In this document: piece after piece, positions 6,892 to 16,010 of the stretch | Layout: every line of letters starts with the position of its first letter | Position numbering within the stretch: position 1 is the stretch's first letter | Made by a program: the position numbers and the translations under genes | The notes under the pieces: generated by a model | What the model was told of the DNA's origin: nothing | Databases searched by the model: none | Seen by the model: only the letters and a program-made list of their open reading frames with translations | Assembly: GCF_002090075.1 (NCBI RefSeq) | Contig: NZ_BBRI01000002.1 | Location: forward strand, 868,001-932,000 | DNA: 64,000 bases | Reading direction: 5' to 3' | From: Demequina sp. NBRC 110052 | Lineage (GTDB): Bacteria > Actinomycetota > Actinomycetes > Actinomycetales > Demequinaceae

Positions 6892-8195
6892 GCGTCAGCC
6901 TCTTCCGCGAAGACGTCCAGCACGGAGACGCGCACGCGGTCCACGCGCCGTCCATCCATGCGCTCGACCCTGAGCTCCAGGCCCGCCTCGCGGACCTCGT
7001 CCCCGACGGCCGCGACGCGTCCGAGCCGGGACATGAGGAAGCCTCCGAGCGTCTCGTACGCGGGCGACTCGGGAAGCTCGAGCCCAGTCTTCTCCGCGAT
7101 CTCGTCGGGGCGCAGGACTCCCGGCAGGATCCATGCGCCGCCCGCGGTTCGGTAGGCGTCGGCGCGGCGGCGGTCGTGCTCGTCAGCGACCTCGCCCACG
7201 AGCTCCTCGACGACGTCCTCGAGCGTCACGATGCCCGCCGTGCCGCCGTATTCGTCGACGACGATGGCGCACTGCGGTCCTGTCTCGCGCAGCTCGAGCA
7301 GCAGAGGCGCGAGCTCGAGCGTCTCTGGCACGCGTGGGATGTCGACCATGATCTGGCGCGCCGGCGTCGTGTCGCGCTCGTGCCCTGGCACGGCGATAGC
7401 CGCGCGCAGGTGCACCAGGCCGACCACGTCGTCGGGGCCGTCCGCGCACACCGGGAACCGTGAGTGCCCCGTCGCGCGCGCGAGCGACAGGACGTCGGAG
7501 ACCGAGGCATCCAGCCCCACGATCTGCATGCGTGTGCGGTCCGTCATGACGTCGATCGCGGCGAGGTCCTCGAGCTCGATCGAGTTCTTGAGCAGCAGCG
7601 CCGTGCTCGGCGCGAGCGTGCCGGCCTCGGCGGAGCGCCGCACGAGCGCCGCGAGCTCCTGCCGCGAGCGCGCGCCCGAGAGCTCCTCCTTGGGCTCGAT
7701 CCCCACGAGCCGCAGGATCGCGTTCGCGGCGCCGTTGAGCGCCGCGATCACGGGCCGCAGCGCAGTCGTGAAGCCTGCGTTGAGCGGTGCCGCGATGCGC
7801 GCCGTGGCCATGGGGTCCGCGAGCGCCGCGTTCTTGGGCACGAGCTCGCCGAAGACCATGGAGAACGCGTTGACGATGACGAGCGAGAGCGTCGCAGCGA
7901 GCGCCGCGACCGCACTGCGCGACAGCGGCGTCGAGGACAGCGGCAGGTCGAGCAGCCTCACCAGCGCAGGCTGGGCCGTGTAGCCCAGCAGGATGGTCGT
8001 GAGCGTGATGCCCACCTGGGCGCCGCTGAGCTGCGTCGAGAGCCGCTTGAGCGAGCGCCGGATGCGCTTGCCGCCGGGAGCTTCCTCGTCCACGTGCGCG
8101 GGATCGAGCGCGACGAGCGAGAACTCGGAGGCCACGAACACCGCGGTTCCGAGCGTGAGGAGGATGCCGACGCCGACGTAGATCCAGTCGGTCAT
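6888..8195 (-). CDS. CNNM / CorC-HlyC family membrane protein (full length)
   Basis: A 435-residue protein: CNNM/DUF21 membrane domain (about 1-190), two CBS domains (about 205-325) and a C-terminal CorC_HlyC domain (about 345-430). The conserved stretches GELVPKNAALADP and DEYGGTAGIVTLEDVVEELVGE are clear. Relatives bind nucleotides through the CBS pair and act in divalent-metal export. It is the first gene of a two-gene unit with the shorter CNNM paralogue, overlapping it by 4 bp. It diverges from the ABC exporter gene, with 129 bp between the two starts. Transported ion unknown. Confidence 0.92.
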   Translation of the reverse strand: MTDWIYVGVGILLTLGTAVFVASEFSLVALDPAHVDEEAPGGKRIRRSLKRLSTQLSGAQVGITLTTILLGYTAQPALVRLLDLPLSSTPLSRSAVAALAATLSLVIVNAFSMVFGELVPKNAALADPMATARIAAPLNAGFTTALRPVIAALNGAANAILRLVGIEPKEELSGARSRQELAALVRRSAEAGTLAPSTALLLKNSIELEDLAAIDVMTDRTRMQIVGLDASVSDVLSLARATGHSRFPVCADGPDDVVGLVHLRAAIAVPGHERDTTPARQIMVDIPRVPETLELAPLLLELRETGPQCAIVVDEYGGTAGIVTLEDVVEELVGEVADEHDRRRADAYRTAGGAWILPGVLRPDEIAEKTGLELPESPAYETLGGFLMSRLGRVAAVGDEVREAGLELRVERMDGRRVDRVRVSVLDVFAEEADA

Positions 8196-8324
8196 CGGCG
8201 GCTGCTACTTCGGGGGCGACTGTCGCTTTCCATCGTGCCCACAGAATACATAGCGCGTGCACGACGCCGCGGGCGCGCGACGGCGATATCGTCGTCGGAG
8301 TCGACGATGAACGAAGGGGGAAAC

Positions 8325-9242
8325 GTGGACGGTCCGCGGATCGCAGTGGAAGGTCTGACCAAGCGCTACGGCGGCGTCACGGCCGTGCAGGACGTGTCGT
8401 TCACGGCAGAGCCGGGCCGGGTCACGGGCTTCCTGGGACCCAATGGCGCGGGAAAGACGACCACGCTGCGCGCCCTCATGGGGCTCGTCAAGCCCACGTC
8501 GGGCCGCACGACCATCGGCGACGTGCCTTTCCCACGGATCCCCTCTCCCGCCACCGTGGTCGGCGCACAGCTCGAGGCCTCGTTCCACCCGGGTCGCACC
8601 GCGCGTGACCATCTGCGCACTCTCGCACCGCTCGCGGGCGTGCGCGAGGCGCGCTGCGACGAGGTGCTGCGCATGGTCGGGCTCGAGACCGCTGCCTCAC
8701 GTCGCGTCGGCGGCTTCTCGCTGGGCATGCGCCAGCGGCTGGGGCTCGCGACGGCGCTGCTCGGCGACCCGCAGGCGCTCGTGCTCGATGAGCCCGCGAA
8801 CGGTCTTGACCCCGCGGGCATCACCTGGATGCGCTCGTTCGTGCGCGCGTTCGCGGAGCGCGGCGGGACGGTGCTGCTCAGCTCGCACCTGCTGGGCGAG
8901 GTCGAGCAGACCGTGGACGACGTCGTGGTGATCGCCGCGGGGCGGATCCGTCACGCCTCGCCGCTAGCCGAGATGCGCGCGCTCGCCGCGCCGGAGGTCG
9001 AGGTGCGCTCGCCCGATGCGCAGGGACTGGCCGCGCTGGCGGCGCGCTGGGAGGGATCCCGGGCGGGCTCCGACGGCTCGGTGCACATCCTCGGCGCGAC
9101 GGCCGCCGCGGTCGGGGCTGCCGCGCACGCGGCCGGCCTCGAGCTGCATGGACTGACCGAGCGCGGGGAGAGCCTCGAACGGCTGTTCCTCAGGCTCACG
9201 GAGGAACGGGCGCCCCTCGAGGGAACGGAGGCCGCCGCATGA
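8325..9242 (+). CDS. ABC transporter ATP-binding protein (ABC-2 exporter)
   Basis: A 305-residue nucleotide-binding subunit. Walker A is GPNGAGKTT (about 40-48), the signature motif is FSLGMRQRLGLA in place of LSGGQ, and Walker B is ALVLDEPANGLDP. The last 80 residues are the accessory tail common in drug/antibiotic exporters of this type. I chose the GTG at 8325 because AAGGGGG sits at good distance before it; an in-frame ATG at 8307 is the alternative. A TATCGT at 8287-8292 could be its -10. It overlaps the permease gene by 4 bp, so both subunits are made together. Substrate unknown. Confidence 0.93.
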   Translation: MDGPRIAVEGLTKRYGGVTAVQDVSFTAEPGRVTGFLGPNGAGKTTTLRALMGLVKPTSGRTTIGDVPFPRIPSPATVVGAQLEASFHPGRTARDHLRTLAPLAGVREARCDEVLRMVGLETAASRRVGGFSLGMRQRLGLATALLGDPQALVLDEPANGLDPAGITWMRSFVRAFAERGGTVLLSSHLLGEVEQTVDDVVVIAAGRIRHASPLAEMRALAAPEVEVRSPDAQGLAALAARWEGSRAGSDGSVHILGATAAAVGAAAHAAGLELHGLTERGESLERLFLRLTEERAPLEGTEAAA

Positions 9243-10045
9243 GCGCCGTGATCCGCTCCGAGCTGCGCAAGGTCCTCACGACGCGTCTGTGGTGGATCCT
9301 GCTGATCCTCATGGCGGGCACGATCGCGTTCTTCGCGGGCGTCTTCGCGTTCGCGTTCGCGTTCGGCGACACCGGCACGGGCGTCGACGGGGAGCCCATC
9401 GCGATCGACCCCAAGTCGATGGCGATCACGGTGTACACCCTGGGCGTCTCGCTCGGATATGCGTTCCCGATGACCTTTGGCGCCCTCATGGTGACGGGCG
9501 AGTTCCGCCACCGCACGTTCGCGACGACGCTCGCGCTGCAGCCGAGCCGCCTGCGGTTCGTGCTGGGCAAGGCCGTGGCGGCGCTGCCGTTCGCGCTCCT
9601 GTACGGCGCGGTCTCGGCGGCGTCCGCCGTGGCAGTGGGCGTCGCGGCACTGTCGCTCGCGGACCAGCCGACGCTGCTCGATGACGCGTCCGTGTGGCGC
9701 TCGATCGGCCTCTCGGTGGTCGCGATGTCCGCCTGGATGCTCGTGGGCGTCGGCTTCGGCACCGCTGTGCCGAACCAGGTGGCGGTGATCGTCATCCTGC
9801 TGGGGTGGACCCAGCTGGTAGAGCCGATCCTGCGCGTGGCGCTGGGCTTCCTCGAGCCGGTCTCCGGCCTCGCGAAGTTCCTGCCCGGCGCCGCAGGCGA
9901 GGCGCTCGTGGGCAACAGCTTCTACGCCGCGTCGGGCCTGTCCGACCTGCTCGCGCCGTGGGCGGGCCTCGTCGTGCTGCTCGGATACGGCGTCGTGGCC
10001 GCCGTGATCGGATGGCTCACGACGCTGCGTCGCGACCTCACCTGA
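9239..10045 (+). CDS. ABC-2 type permease
   Basis: A 268-residue membrane subunit for the preceding ATPase. It begins with SELRKVLTTRLWW, typical of ABC-2 permeases where a short amphipathic helix leads into the first membrane segment (about 18-40). Further segments are near 65-85, 108-135, 160-180, 183-205 and 233-255, six in all. A loop of about 25 residues after the first segment is predicted outside the cell. The ATGA overlap with the ATPase gene supports coupled translation. Actinobacterial pairs of this kind often export lipids or antibiotics, but nothing here defines the cargo. Confidence 0.9.
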   Translation: MSAVIRSELRKVLTTRLWWILLILMAGTIAFFAGVFAFAFAFGDTGTGVDGEPIAIDPKSMAITVYTLGVSLGYAFPMTFGALMVTGEFRHRTFATTLALQPSRLRFVLGKAVAALPFALLYGAVSAASAVAVGVAALSLADQPTLLDDASVWRSIGLSVVAMSAWMLVGVGFGTAVPNQVAVIVILLGWTQLVEPILRVALGFLEPVSGLAKFLPGAAGEALVGNSFYAASGLSDLLAPWAGLVVLLGYGVVAAVIGWLTTLRRDLT

Positions 10046-10126
10046 CGGACTCGTGACCGGACTTTGACCACCGCGTGACCAGCCGGGGAGAAAGCCCTGA
10101 TCATGGCCGTAACGATTTCCCAAAAA

Positions 10127-10146
10127 CCCGGGACGAAAGTACCGGG
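10127..10146 (+). promoter_or_regulatory. Inverted repeat in the kgd leader region
   Basis: CCCGG (10127-10131) and CCGGG (10142-10146) are inverted around a 10-nt AT-richer centre, about 45 bp before the kgd start. The 143-bp spacer 10046-10188 holds no gene. I cannot assign a clear promoter; the role of the repeat is unknown. Confidence 0.3.
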
Positions 10147-10188
10147 CACCTGTCTCGCGGGGGGAAGATAGGACCACCCAACGCATCG

Positions 10189-13100
10189 ATGCGACCACGT
10201 GAGAAAGTGAGCGGCCCCGACGTGTCCCCCGACACCAGCGCGCCTGACACCGACCGTACCTCCATCGTCCGTTCCGCTGGCGCCCCGTCGGTCGCCTCCC
10301 TCGCACTGGGAGGCGCCGCGCAGGCCGAGCACACGGACCAGGCCCCGGCAACGCCGCCGGCGCCCGAGGCGGCGGCAGTCCCCCCGTCCCCCGCGCAGTC
10401 CCCCACCGCACCGGCCCCGGCGGCTGAGGCCCCCGCGACGCCAGCCCCCGCACCGGCAGTCAGTCAGCCCGACGCGGCGGCCGCCACCCCGGCGACGCCC
10501 ACCCCAGCGTCGGGCACGTCCCCGGCGGAGCCCGCGACGGACCGCGAGCCAACCGCCACCCAGCCGATCGCGACCGCCCAGGCGCCCACGGCGCTGTACC
10601 TCCAGAGGGCCGAGCACGAGGAGCGCGTCTCGCGCGACGTGCACCCGGGCATGGAGCGCCTGCGCGGACCCGCCGCGCGCGTGGTCGCGAACATGGAGGC
10701 CTCGCTCGAGGTCCCGACCGCGACCTCGGTGCGCCCCATCCCGGCGAAGCTCCTGCAGGACAACCGCGTCGTCATCAACAACCACCTCGCCCGCACCCGC
10801 GGCGGCAAGGTCAGCTTCACGCACCTCGTGGGCTACGCACTCGTGGAGGCGCTCGACGAGCTGCCCGCGATGAACGCCGCGTATGCCAAGGACGACGACG
10901 GCAAGCCAATGCTCGTCAACCCCGAGCACGTGAACCTCGGGCTCGCGATCGACCTCGCCAAGCCGGACGGCTCGCGCCAGCTGCTCGTGCCGAACATCAA
11001 GGACGCCGACCAGATGGACTTCGCGAAGTTCTGGACGTCGTACGACGAGGTCGTGAAGCGCGCCCGCACCGGCGCGCTCCAGGCCGCCGACTTCCAGGGC
11101 ACGACCATGACCCTGACGAACCCCGGCACGCTCGGCACCGTCCACTCGGTGCCGCGACTCATGGGCGGCCAGGGCGCCATCATCGGCGTCGGCGCGATGG
11201 ACTACCCCGCCGAGTACCAGGGAGCCTCGCCCGAGACGATCGCGCGCATCGGCGTCTCGAAGATCATGACCCTCACGTCGACGTACGACCACCGCGTCAT
11301 CCAGGGCGCGCAGTCAGGCGAGTACCTCGCGATCGTGCACCGCAAGCTGCTGGGCCTCGACGGCTTCTACGACCGCGTGTTCGCGGCCCTACGCGTGCCC
11401 TATGAGCCCGTGCGGTGGATCCAGGACGCCGCCACCAACGACGAGGCCGAGGCCGCCAAGCCCGCCAAGATCGCCGAGCTCATCCACGCGTACCGCTCGC
11501 GCGGGCATCTCATGGCCGACGTCGACCCGCTCAGCTCGCGCCCGCGCAAGCACCCCGACCTCGACGTGCAGACCCACGGCCTCACGCTGTGGGACCTGGA
11601 CCGCGTGTTCCCCACCGGCGGCTTCGCGGGTCAGGACCGCTGGGTCATGCGAGACGTGCTCAACCGGCTGCGCGACGCGTACTGCCGCACCATCGGCCTC
11701 GAGTACATGCACATCGCGGACCGCGCACAGCGCCTGTGGTTCCAGGAGCGGCTCGAGCACGGCTTCACGCGCCCCGCGCGCGAGGAGCACCTGCACATCC
11801 TCAAGCGGCTGAACTCGGCCGAGGCGTTCGAGGCCTTCCTGCAGACCAAGTACGTCGGCCAGAAGCGCTTCTCGCTCGAGGGCGGCGAGTCGCTCATCCC
11901 GCTCCTCGACGCCGTGCTCGCATCCGCCGCGCGCGCGGGCGTCGCCGAGGTCTGCATCGGCATGGCCCACCGCGGCCGCCTCAACGTGCTCGCGAACCTC
12001 GCCGGCAAGTCGTACTCGCAGATCTTCTCCGAGTTCGACGGCACCGCAGTGCCCGGCTCGGTGCAGGGCTCGGGCGATGTGAAGTACCACCTCGGCACGG
12101 AGGGCGTGTTCACCGCCGACACGGGCGAACAGACCAACGTGTACCTCGCCGCCAACCCCTCGCACCTCGAGGCCGTGAACCCGGTGCTCGAGGGCATCGT
12201 GCGCGCCAAGCTCGACGCGATGGGAGCCGACCCGGCGACCGACGGCTACCCCGTGCTGCCCGTGCTGGTGCACGGCGACGCGGCCTTCGCCGGCCAGGGC
12301 ATCGTGCAGGAGACGCTCAACCTGTCGCAGCTGCGCGGCTACCGCGTCGGCGGCACCGTGCACGTGATCATCAACAACCAGGTGGGATTCACGACCGGGC
12401 CGCAGGACTCCCGTTCGACGCGCTACGCCACGGACCTGGCCAAGGGGTTCCAGATCCCGATCTTCCACGTCAACGGCGACGACCCGGAGGCGTGCGTGCG
12501 TGCTGCCCGCCTCGCGTTCGAGTACCGCGAGGCGTTCAACCGTGACGTCATCGTCGACATGGTCTGCTACCGCCGTCGCGGCCACAACGAGGGCGACGAC
12601 CCGTCGATGACCCAGCCCCGCATGTACGACCTCATCGAGGCGAAGCGCTCGGTGCGCCACCTCTACACCGAGTCCCTCATCCGCCGCGGCGACATCACCA
12701 CCGACGAGGCCGACCAGGTGTCGAAGGACTATCTCGCGCAGCTGGAGCGTGTGTTCCTCGAGACGCGTGACGGCTTCCAGTCGGACACCGAGTCGATCTC
12801 CGGGCTCGAGCTGCCGTCCTCACAGTCGTCCGATGCGGGCGTCATGTTCGGCTGGCGCACCTCGGTGGCCGCGAGCCAGATCGAGCGCATCGGGCGCGCG
12901 CACACGCGCCCGCCCGAGGGCTTCACGATCCACCCCAAGCTCGCGCAGCTCATGGAGCGCCGCGAGACGATGACGCGCGAAGGCGGCATCGACTGGGGCT
13001 TCGGCGAGATCCTCGCGTTCGGCACCCTGCTCCAGGAGGGCGTGCCCGTGCGGCTGTCCGGCCAGGACAGCCGTCGTGCGACGTTCGTGCAGCGCCACGC

Positions 13101-14001
13101 CGTCCTGCACGACCGGTCCACAGGCGCCGAATGGACGCCGCTGCTGTACCTCGCCGCCGACCAGGCGCGCCTGCACATCTACGACTCGTCGCTGAGCGAG
13201 TACGCGTGCCTGGGCTTCGAGTACGGCTACTCGGTCGAGCGCCCCGACGCGCTAACCCTGTGGGAGGCGCAGTTCGGCGACTTCGTCAACGGCGCGCAAA
13301 CCATCATCGACGAGTTCATCTCGTCGGCAGAGCAGAAGTGGGGCCAGTCCTCGTCTGTGGTGCTGCTGCTGCCGCACGGCTACGAGGGCCAGGGCCCCGA
13401 CCACTCGTCGGCGCGCGTCGAGCGCTTCCTCCAGCTGTGCGCGGAGGAGAACATGATCGCGGCCATGCCGTCCACGCCGGCGAGCTACTTCCACCTGCTG
13501 CGACGTCAGGCCTACGACCGGCCCCGCCGCCCGCTCGTGGTGTTCACCCCCAAGTCGATGCTGCGCCTCAAGGCCGCGCAATCCTCGGTGGAGGAGTTCA
13601 CGACCGGCACGTTCCAGGAGGCGATCCCTGACACGATCGATCCCGAGAACGTGACGCGCGTGCTGCTGTGCGCGGGCAAGGTCTACTACGACCTCGTCGC
13701 GCAGCGCGACCGCACCGGCGACACCACCACCGCGATCGTCCGGCTCGAGCAGCTGTACCCGCTCGCGGCCGACGCGATCAAGGAGGCGCTCGCGCCCTAC
13801 GACGGCGCCGAGGTGATGTGGGTCCAGGAGGAGCCGCAGAACCAGGGCGCCTGGTCCAAGATCTCGCTGTCGCTTCCGCAGCTGATCGACCAGAATGTGG
13901 GCGTGGTGTCACGCCCGGCCTCGGCCTCCCCCGCCTCAGGCCTCAGCTCGCGCCACAAGGCCGAGCAGGAGGATCTGGTGATGAGGGCATTCGCGCGATG
14001 A
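10189..14001 (+). CDS. kgd: Multifunctional 2-oxoglutarate dehydrogenase E1 / succinyltransferase-like protein
   Basis: A 1270-residue actinobacterial fusion that decarboxylates 2-oxoglutarate with thiamine diphosphate in the TCA cycle. An Ala/Pro-rich segment (about 1-145) leads to an E2-like acyltransferase domain (about 160-400, DHRVIQGAQSG with His368) and the E1 domain (about 430-1270). ThDP/Mg contacts include HGDAAFAGQG (His695) and NNQVGFTT; LPHGYEGQGPDHS carries His1063. The usual N-terminal segment with an FGxNEWLVxExY-type sequence is not seen here or in the spacer. Start is uncertain: ATG 10189 or GTG 10207 are the best choices, and the frame opens at 10075. The 3' end overlaps the SGNH-like gene by 4 bp. 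Confidence 0.95.
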   Translation: MRPREKVSGPDVSPDTSAPDTDRTSIVRSAGAPSVASLALGGAAQAEHTDQAPATPPAPEAAAVPPSPAQSPTAPAPAAEAPATPAPAPAVSQPDAAAATPATPTPASGTSPAEPATDREPTATQPIATAQAPTALYLQRAEHEERVSRDVHPGMERLRGPAARVVANMEASLEVPTATSVRPIPAKLLQDNRVVINNHLARTRGGKVSFTHLVGYALVEALDELPAMNAAYAKDDDGKPMLVNPEHVNLGLAIDLAKPDGSRQLLVPNIKDADQMDFAKFWTSYDEVVKRARTGALQAADFQGTTMTLTNPGTLGTVHSVPRLMGGQGAIIGVGAMDYPAEYQGASPETIARIGVSKIMTLTSTYDHRVIQGAQSGEYLAIVHRKLLGLDGFYDRVFAALRVPYEPVRWIQDAATNDEAEAAKPAKIAELIHAYRSRGHLMADVDPLSSRPRKHPDLDVQTHGLTLWDLDRVFPTGGFAGQDRWVMRDVLNRLRDAYCRTIGLEYMHIADRAQRLWFQERLEHGFTRPAREEHLHILKRLNSAEAFEAFLQTKYVGQKRFSLEGGESLIPLLDAVLASAARAGVAEVCIGMAHRGRLNVLANLAGKSYSQIFSEFDGTAVPGSVQGSGDVKYHLGTEGVFTADTGEQTNVYLAANPSHLEAVNPVLEGIVRAKLDAMGADPATDGYPVLPVLVHGDAAFAGQGIVQETLNLSQLRGYRVGGTVHVIINNQVGFTTGPQDSRSTRYATDLAKGFQIPIFHVNGDDPEACVRAARLAFEYREAFNRDVIVDMVCYRRRGHNEGDDPSMTQPRMYDLIEAKRSVRHLYTESLIRRGDITTDEADQVSKDYLAQLERVFLETRDGFQSDTESISGLELPSSQSSDAGVMFGWRTSVAASQIERIGRAHTRPPEGFTIHPKLAQLMERRETMTREGGIDWGFGEILAFGTLLQEGVPVRLSGQDSRRATFVQRHAVLHDRSTGAEWTPLLYLAADQARLHIYDSSLSEYACLGFEYGYSVERPDALTLWEAQFGDFVNGAQTIIDEFISSAEQKWGQSSSVVLLLPHGYEGQGPDHSSARVERFLQLCAEENMIAAMPSTPASYFHLLRRQAYDRPRRPLVVFTPKSMLRLKAAQSSVEEFTTGTFQEAIPDTIDPENVTRVLLCAGKVYYDLVAQRDRTGDTTTAIVRLEQLYPLAADAIKEALAPYDGAEVMWVQEEPQNQGAWSKISLSLPQLIDQNVGVVSRPASASPASGLSSRHKAEQEDLVMRAFAR

Positions 14002-14600
14002 GACACGTGTTCTTCGTCGGGGACGAGCTGGTGGCGGGTCAGGGCGACCCGAAGGCGCTGGGCTGGACGGGACGGGTCGCCGCGCGCACCCTGCCCCTCG
14101 CACCCGATCTGGCGTTCCACTCCCTGGCCGTCCCCGGCGAGACCACGGGCGAGCTGACGAGCCGCTGGGACGAGGAGGCGTTGCGCCGCCTCGGCGCCGA
14201 CGGTGCGCCCGGCGCGCCCAAGCACGTGCTGTTCGCGATCGGGCGGCACGACATCCACCGCAGGGTCTCCGCGACCATGACGCGTCTCAACCTCGCCAAC
14301 GCGATCGACCGCGCGCACGCGCTCGGATTCACCGTGATGCTCGCCGGGCCGCCGCCGGGCCGCGAGGAGGACAACGCGCGGATCGCCGAACTCGCCGCCC
14401 TGTGCGAGGACGCCGCCGCCCGCCGCACGGTCCCGTACATCGACATGTACGGCCCGCTCGCGCGCCACGACCAGTGGCTCACGGACATGGCGACCGGACG
14501 CGACTCACTGCCGCTGCAGGCCGGCTACGGCCTCATGGCCTGGCTAGTGCTGCACTCGTCGTGGCATGACTGGCTGGGGCTCGAGCAGCCCGAGCTCTGA
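13998..14600 (+). CDS. SGNH-fold hydrolase-like protein, probably catalytically dead
   Basis: A 200-residue protein in the GDSL/SGNH style. The block I position reads FVGDELVAG, so the nucleophile Ser of GDS is Glu. Block III reads IGRHDI instead of GxND. The block V region DSLPLQAGYG has the Asp but not the usual His two or three residues later. The fold is suggested by length and by the order of these blocks. With the Ser and His gone, ester hydrolysis by the normal route is unlikely. It overlaps kgd by 4 bp (ATGA), so it is made with Kgd. I have a memory of similar GDEL proteins in other actinobacteria, but could not check this. Confidence 0.75.
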   Translation: MRHVFFVGDELVAGQGDPKALGWTGRVAARTLPLAPDLAFHSLAVPGETTGELTSRWDEEALRRLGADGAPGAPKHVLFAIGRHDIHRRVSATMTRLNLANAIDRAHALGFTVMLAGPPPGREEDNARIAELAALCEDAAARRTVPYIDMYGPLARHDQWLTDMATGRDSLPLQAGYGLMAWLVLHSSWHDWLGLEQPEL

Positions 14601-14607
14601 CGCCGCG

Positions 14608-14630
14608 CGCGGGGCTCCCGGCGCCCCGCG
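14608..14630. terminator. Bidirectional terminator between kgd operon and pilT
   Basis: CGCGGGGC (14608-14615) and GCCCCGCG (14623-14630) form a perfect 8-bp stem with a 7-nt loop, exactly filling the 30-bp gap between two converging stop codons. Confidence 0.65.
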
Positions 14631-15719
14631 TCAGACGATGACGCCCGCGTTGCGGAGCGTGACCGAGAGGTCGTGGGGACGCGACGCGATCGAGATCGCA
14701 TCGTCGTACGCGACCTCGCCATCCCGCACCAGCACGAACAGGTGCTGGTCGAACGTCTGCATCTTGTAGTACTCGCCCTCGGCGATGAGGTCCAGCAGCG
14801 GCGGCTGCGTCGACGGGTCGACGATCGCCTCAGCCGTGCGACCGTGGTTGATCATGACCTCGGCGACGAGCTTGCGGCCCGAGCCGTCCGCCTTCTTGAC
14901 GAGTCGCTGCGACACGATGCCGCGCAGCGTCTGCGACAGCGTCGCGCGGATCTGCCCCTGCTCGTGCGGGGTGAAGAAGTCAACGATGCGGTTGATCGTG
15001 TCCTGCGCGTCGACCGTGTGCAGCGTCGCGAGCACCAGGTGGCCCGTCTCCGCCGCAGTCAGCGCCGCACGCACCGTCTCGATGTCACGCATCTCGCCCA
15101 CGAGGATCACGTCGGGGTCCTGACGCATCGCGCCACGCAGCGCGTTGGTGAAGTCCATCGTGTCGGAGCGCACCTCGCGCTGCGAGATGATCGCCTTCTT
15201 GTCCTGGTGCAGCACCTCGATCGGGTCCTCGATCGTGATGATGTTGACTTCCTTGTTCTCGTTGATGAGGTCCACCATCGAGGCCAGCGTGGTCGTCTTT
15301 CCGGATCCCGTGGGCCCCGTCACCAGCACGAGGCCGCGCGGCTCCATCGCGAGGTCGCCGATGACCTCGGGCAGGCCCAGCTCCTCCATGGGCTGCGCGC
15401 CCACCGCGACGCGGCGGAACACGAGCGCATCCGTGCCACGCGCCACGTAGGCGTTCACGCGGAAACGGCCGACGCCCGAGAGCGAGAACGCGAAGTCAGC
15501 CTCGTGGATGTCGCGGAACTGCGCGACGAGCTCCTCCGGCAGCACCTGCGCAACCATGTTGCGCGTGTCCTCGGGCGTGAGCGGCGGCACCTGGAGCTTG
15601 CGCAGGCGGCCGTCGACGCGGATGCGAGGCGCGGAGCCGACCTTGCAGTGCAGGTCGGAGCCACCCGTCGACGCCAGGGCGTGGAGGAACGGGATCACGG
15701 AGACAGGCTGTTCGCTCAC
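14631..15719 (-). CDS. pilT: PilT-family secretion / twitching ATPase
   Basis: A 362-residue hexameric ATPase of the PilT branch, which in pilus systems drives retraction. The N-terminal PAS-like domain (about 1-105) is followed by the RecA core: Walker A GPTGSGKTT (about 132-140), Asp box EDPIE, Walker B region DPDVILVGEMRD, and the AIRNLIRE-like C-terminal area is divergent. HLVLATLHT (His box) is present. The GTG start has AAGGAG at ideal spacing. No pilin, PilB, PilC or prepilin peptidase gene is in this window, so its partners must lie elsewhere or it works alone. It converges with the kgd operon on a shared hairpin. Confidence 0.94.
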   Translation of the reverse strand: MSEQPVSVIPFLHALASTGGSDLHCKVGSAPRIRVDGRLRKLQVPPLTPEDTRNMVAQVLPEELVAQFRDIHEADFAFSLSGVGRFRVNAYVARGTDALVFRRVAVGAQPMEELGLPEVIGDLAMEPRGLVLVTGPTGSGKTTTLASMVDLINENKEVNIITIEDPIEVLHQDKKAIISQREVRSDTMDFTNALRGAMRQDPDVILVGEMRDIETVRAALTAAETGHLVLATLHTVDAQDTINRIVDFFTPHEQGQIRATLSQTLRGIVSQRLVKKADGSGRKLVAEVMINHGRTAEAIVDPSTQPPLLDLIAEGEYYKMQTFDQHLFVLVRDGEVAYDDAISIASRPHDLSVTLRNAGVIV

Positions 15720-15917
15720 GAGTGCTCCTTCGGCAGAATGTGCGGCTTGCTTGAGACGATCATGCGCAGGCTAACGCCTCCCGAGCACCCGGAGCCACGC
15801 GGTGTGGCGCACTCCATGCCAGCTCGACCCCAGCGTCGGGCGCGTCGCCGCGCGAGCCCCTCGTGTGGGACAATGGCGGGTCGATTCGTGTACCCGCGTC
15901 CCGGAAAGGGGGAAGCC

Positions 15918-15992
15918 ATGAGCAAGCGAGGCCGCAAGCGCAAGTCGCGCGCCGGTTCCAGCGCCAACCACGGCAAGCGCCCCAACGCCTGA
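15918..15992 (+). CDS. 50S ribosomal protein bL37 (24 residues)
   Basis: A tiny basic protein beginning MSKRGRKRKSR and ending NHGKRPNA, matching what I know of the actinobacterial large-subunit protein bL37, which lies in the ribosomal RNA core. It is easily missed by gene finders. Support beyond similarity: a strong ribosome site AAAGGGGGA ends five bases before the ATG, and a strong terminator starts 19 bp after the stop, so it is a free-standing single-gene unit. A GACAAT around 15868-15873 may be its -10 element. Almost half of its residues are Lys or Arg, as expected for RNA contact. Confidence 0.88.
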   Translation: MSKRGRKRKSRAGSSANHGKRPNA

Positions 15993-16010
15993 CCCGGCGT
16001 CAAGACGCGA

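Noticed and set aside
10075..10188. Kgd starting at 10075
   Set aside because: The added residues are polar with no relation to the Kgd N-terminus, and no ribosome site or promoter fits that start.
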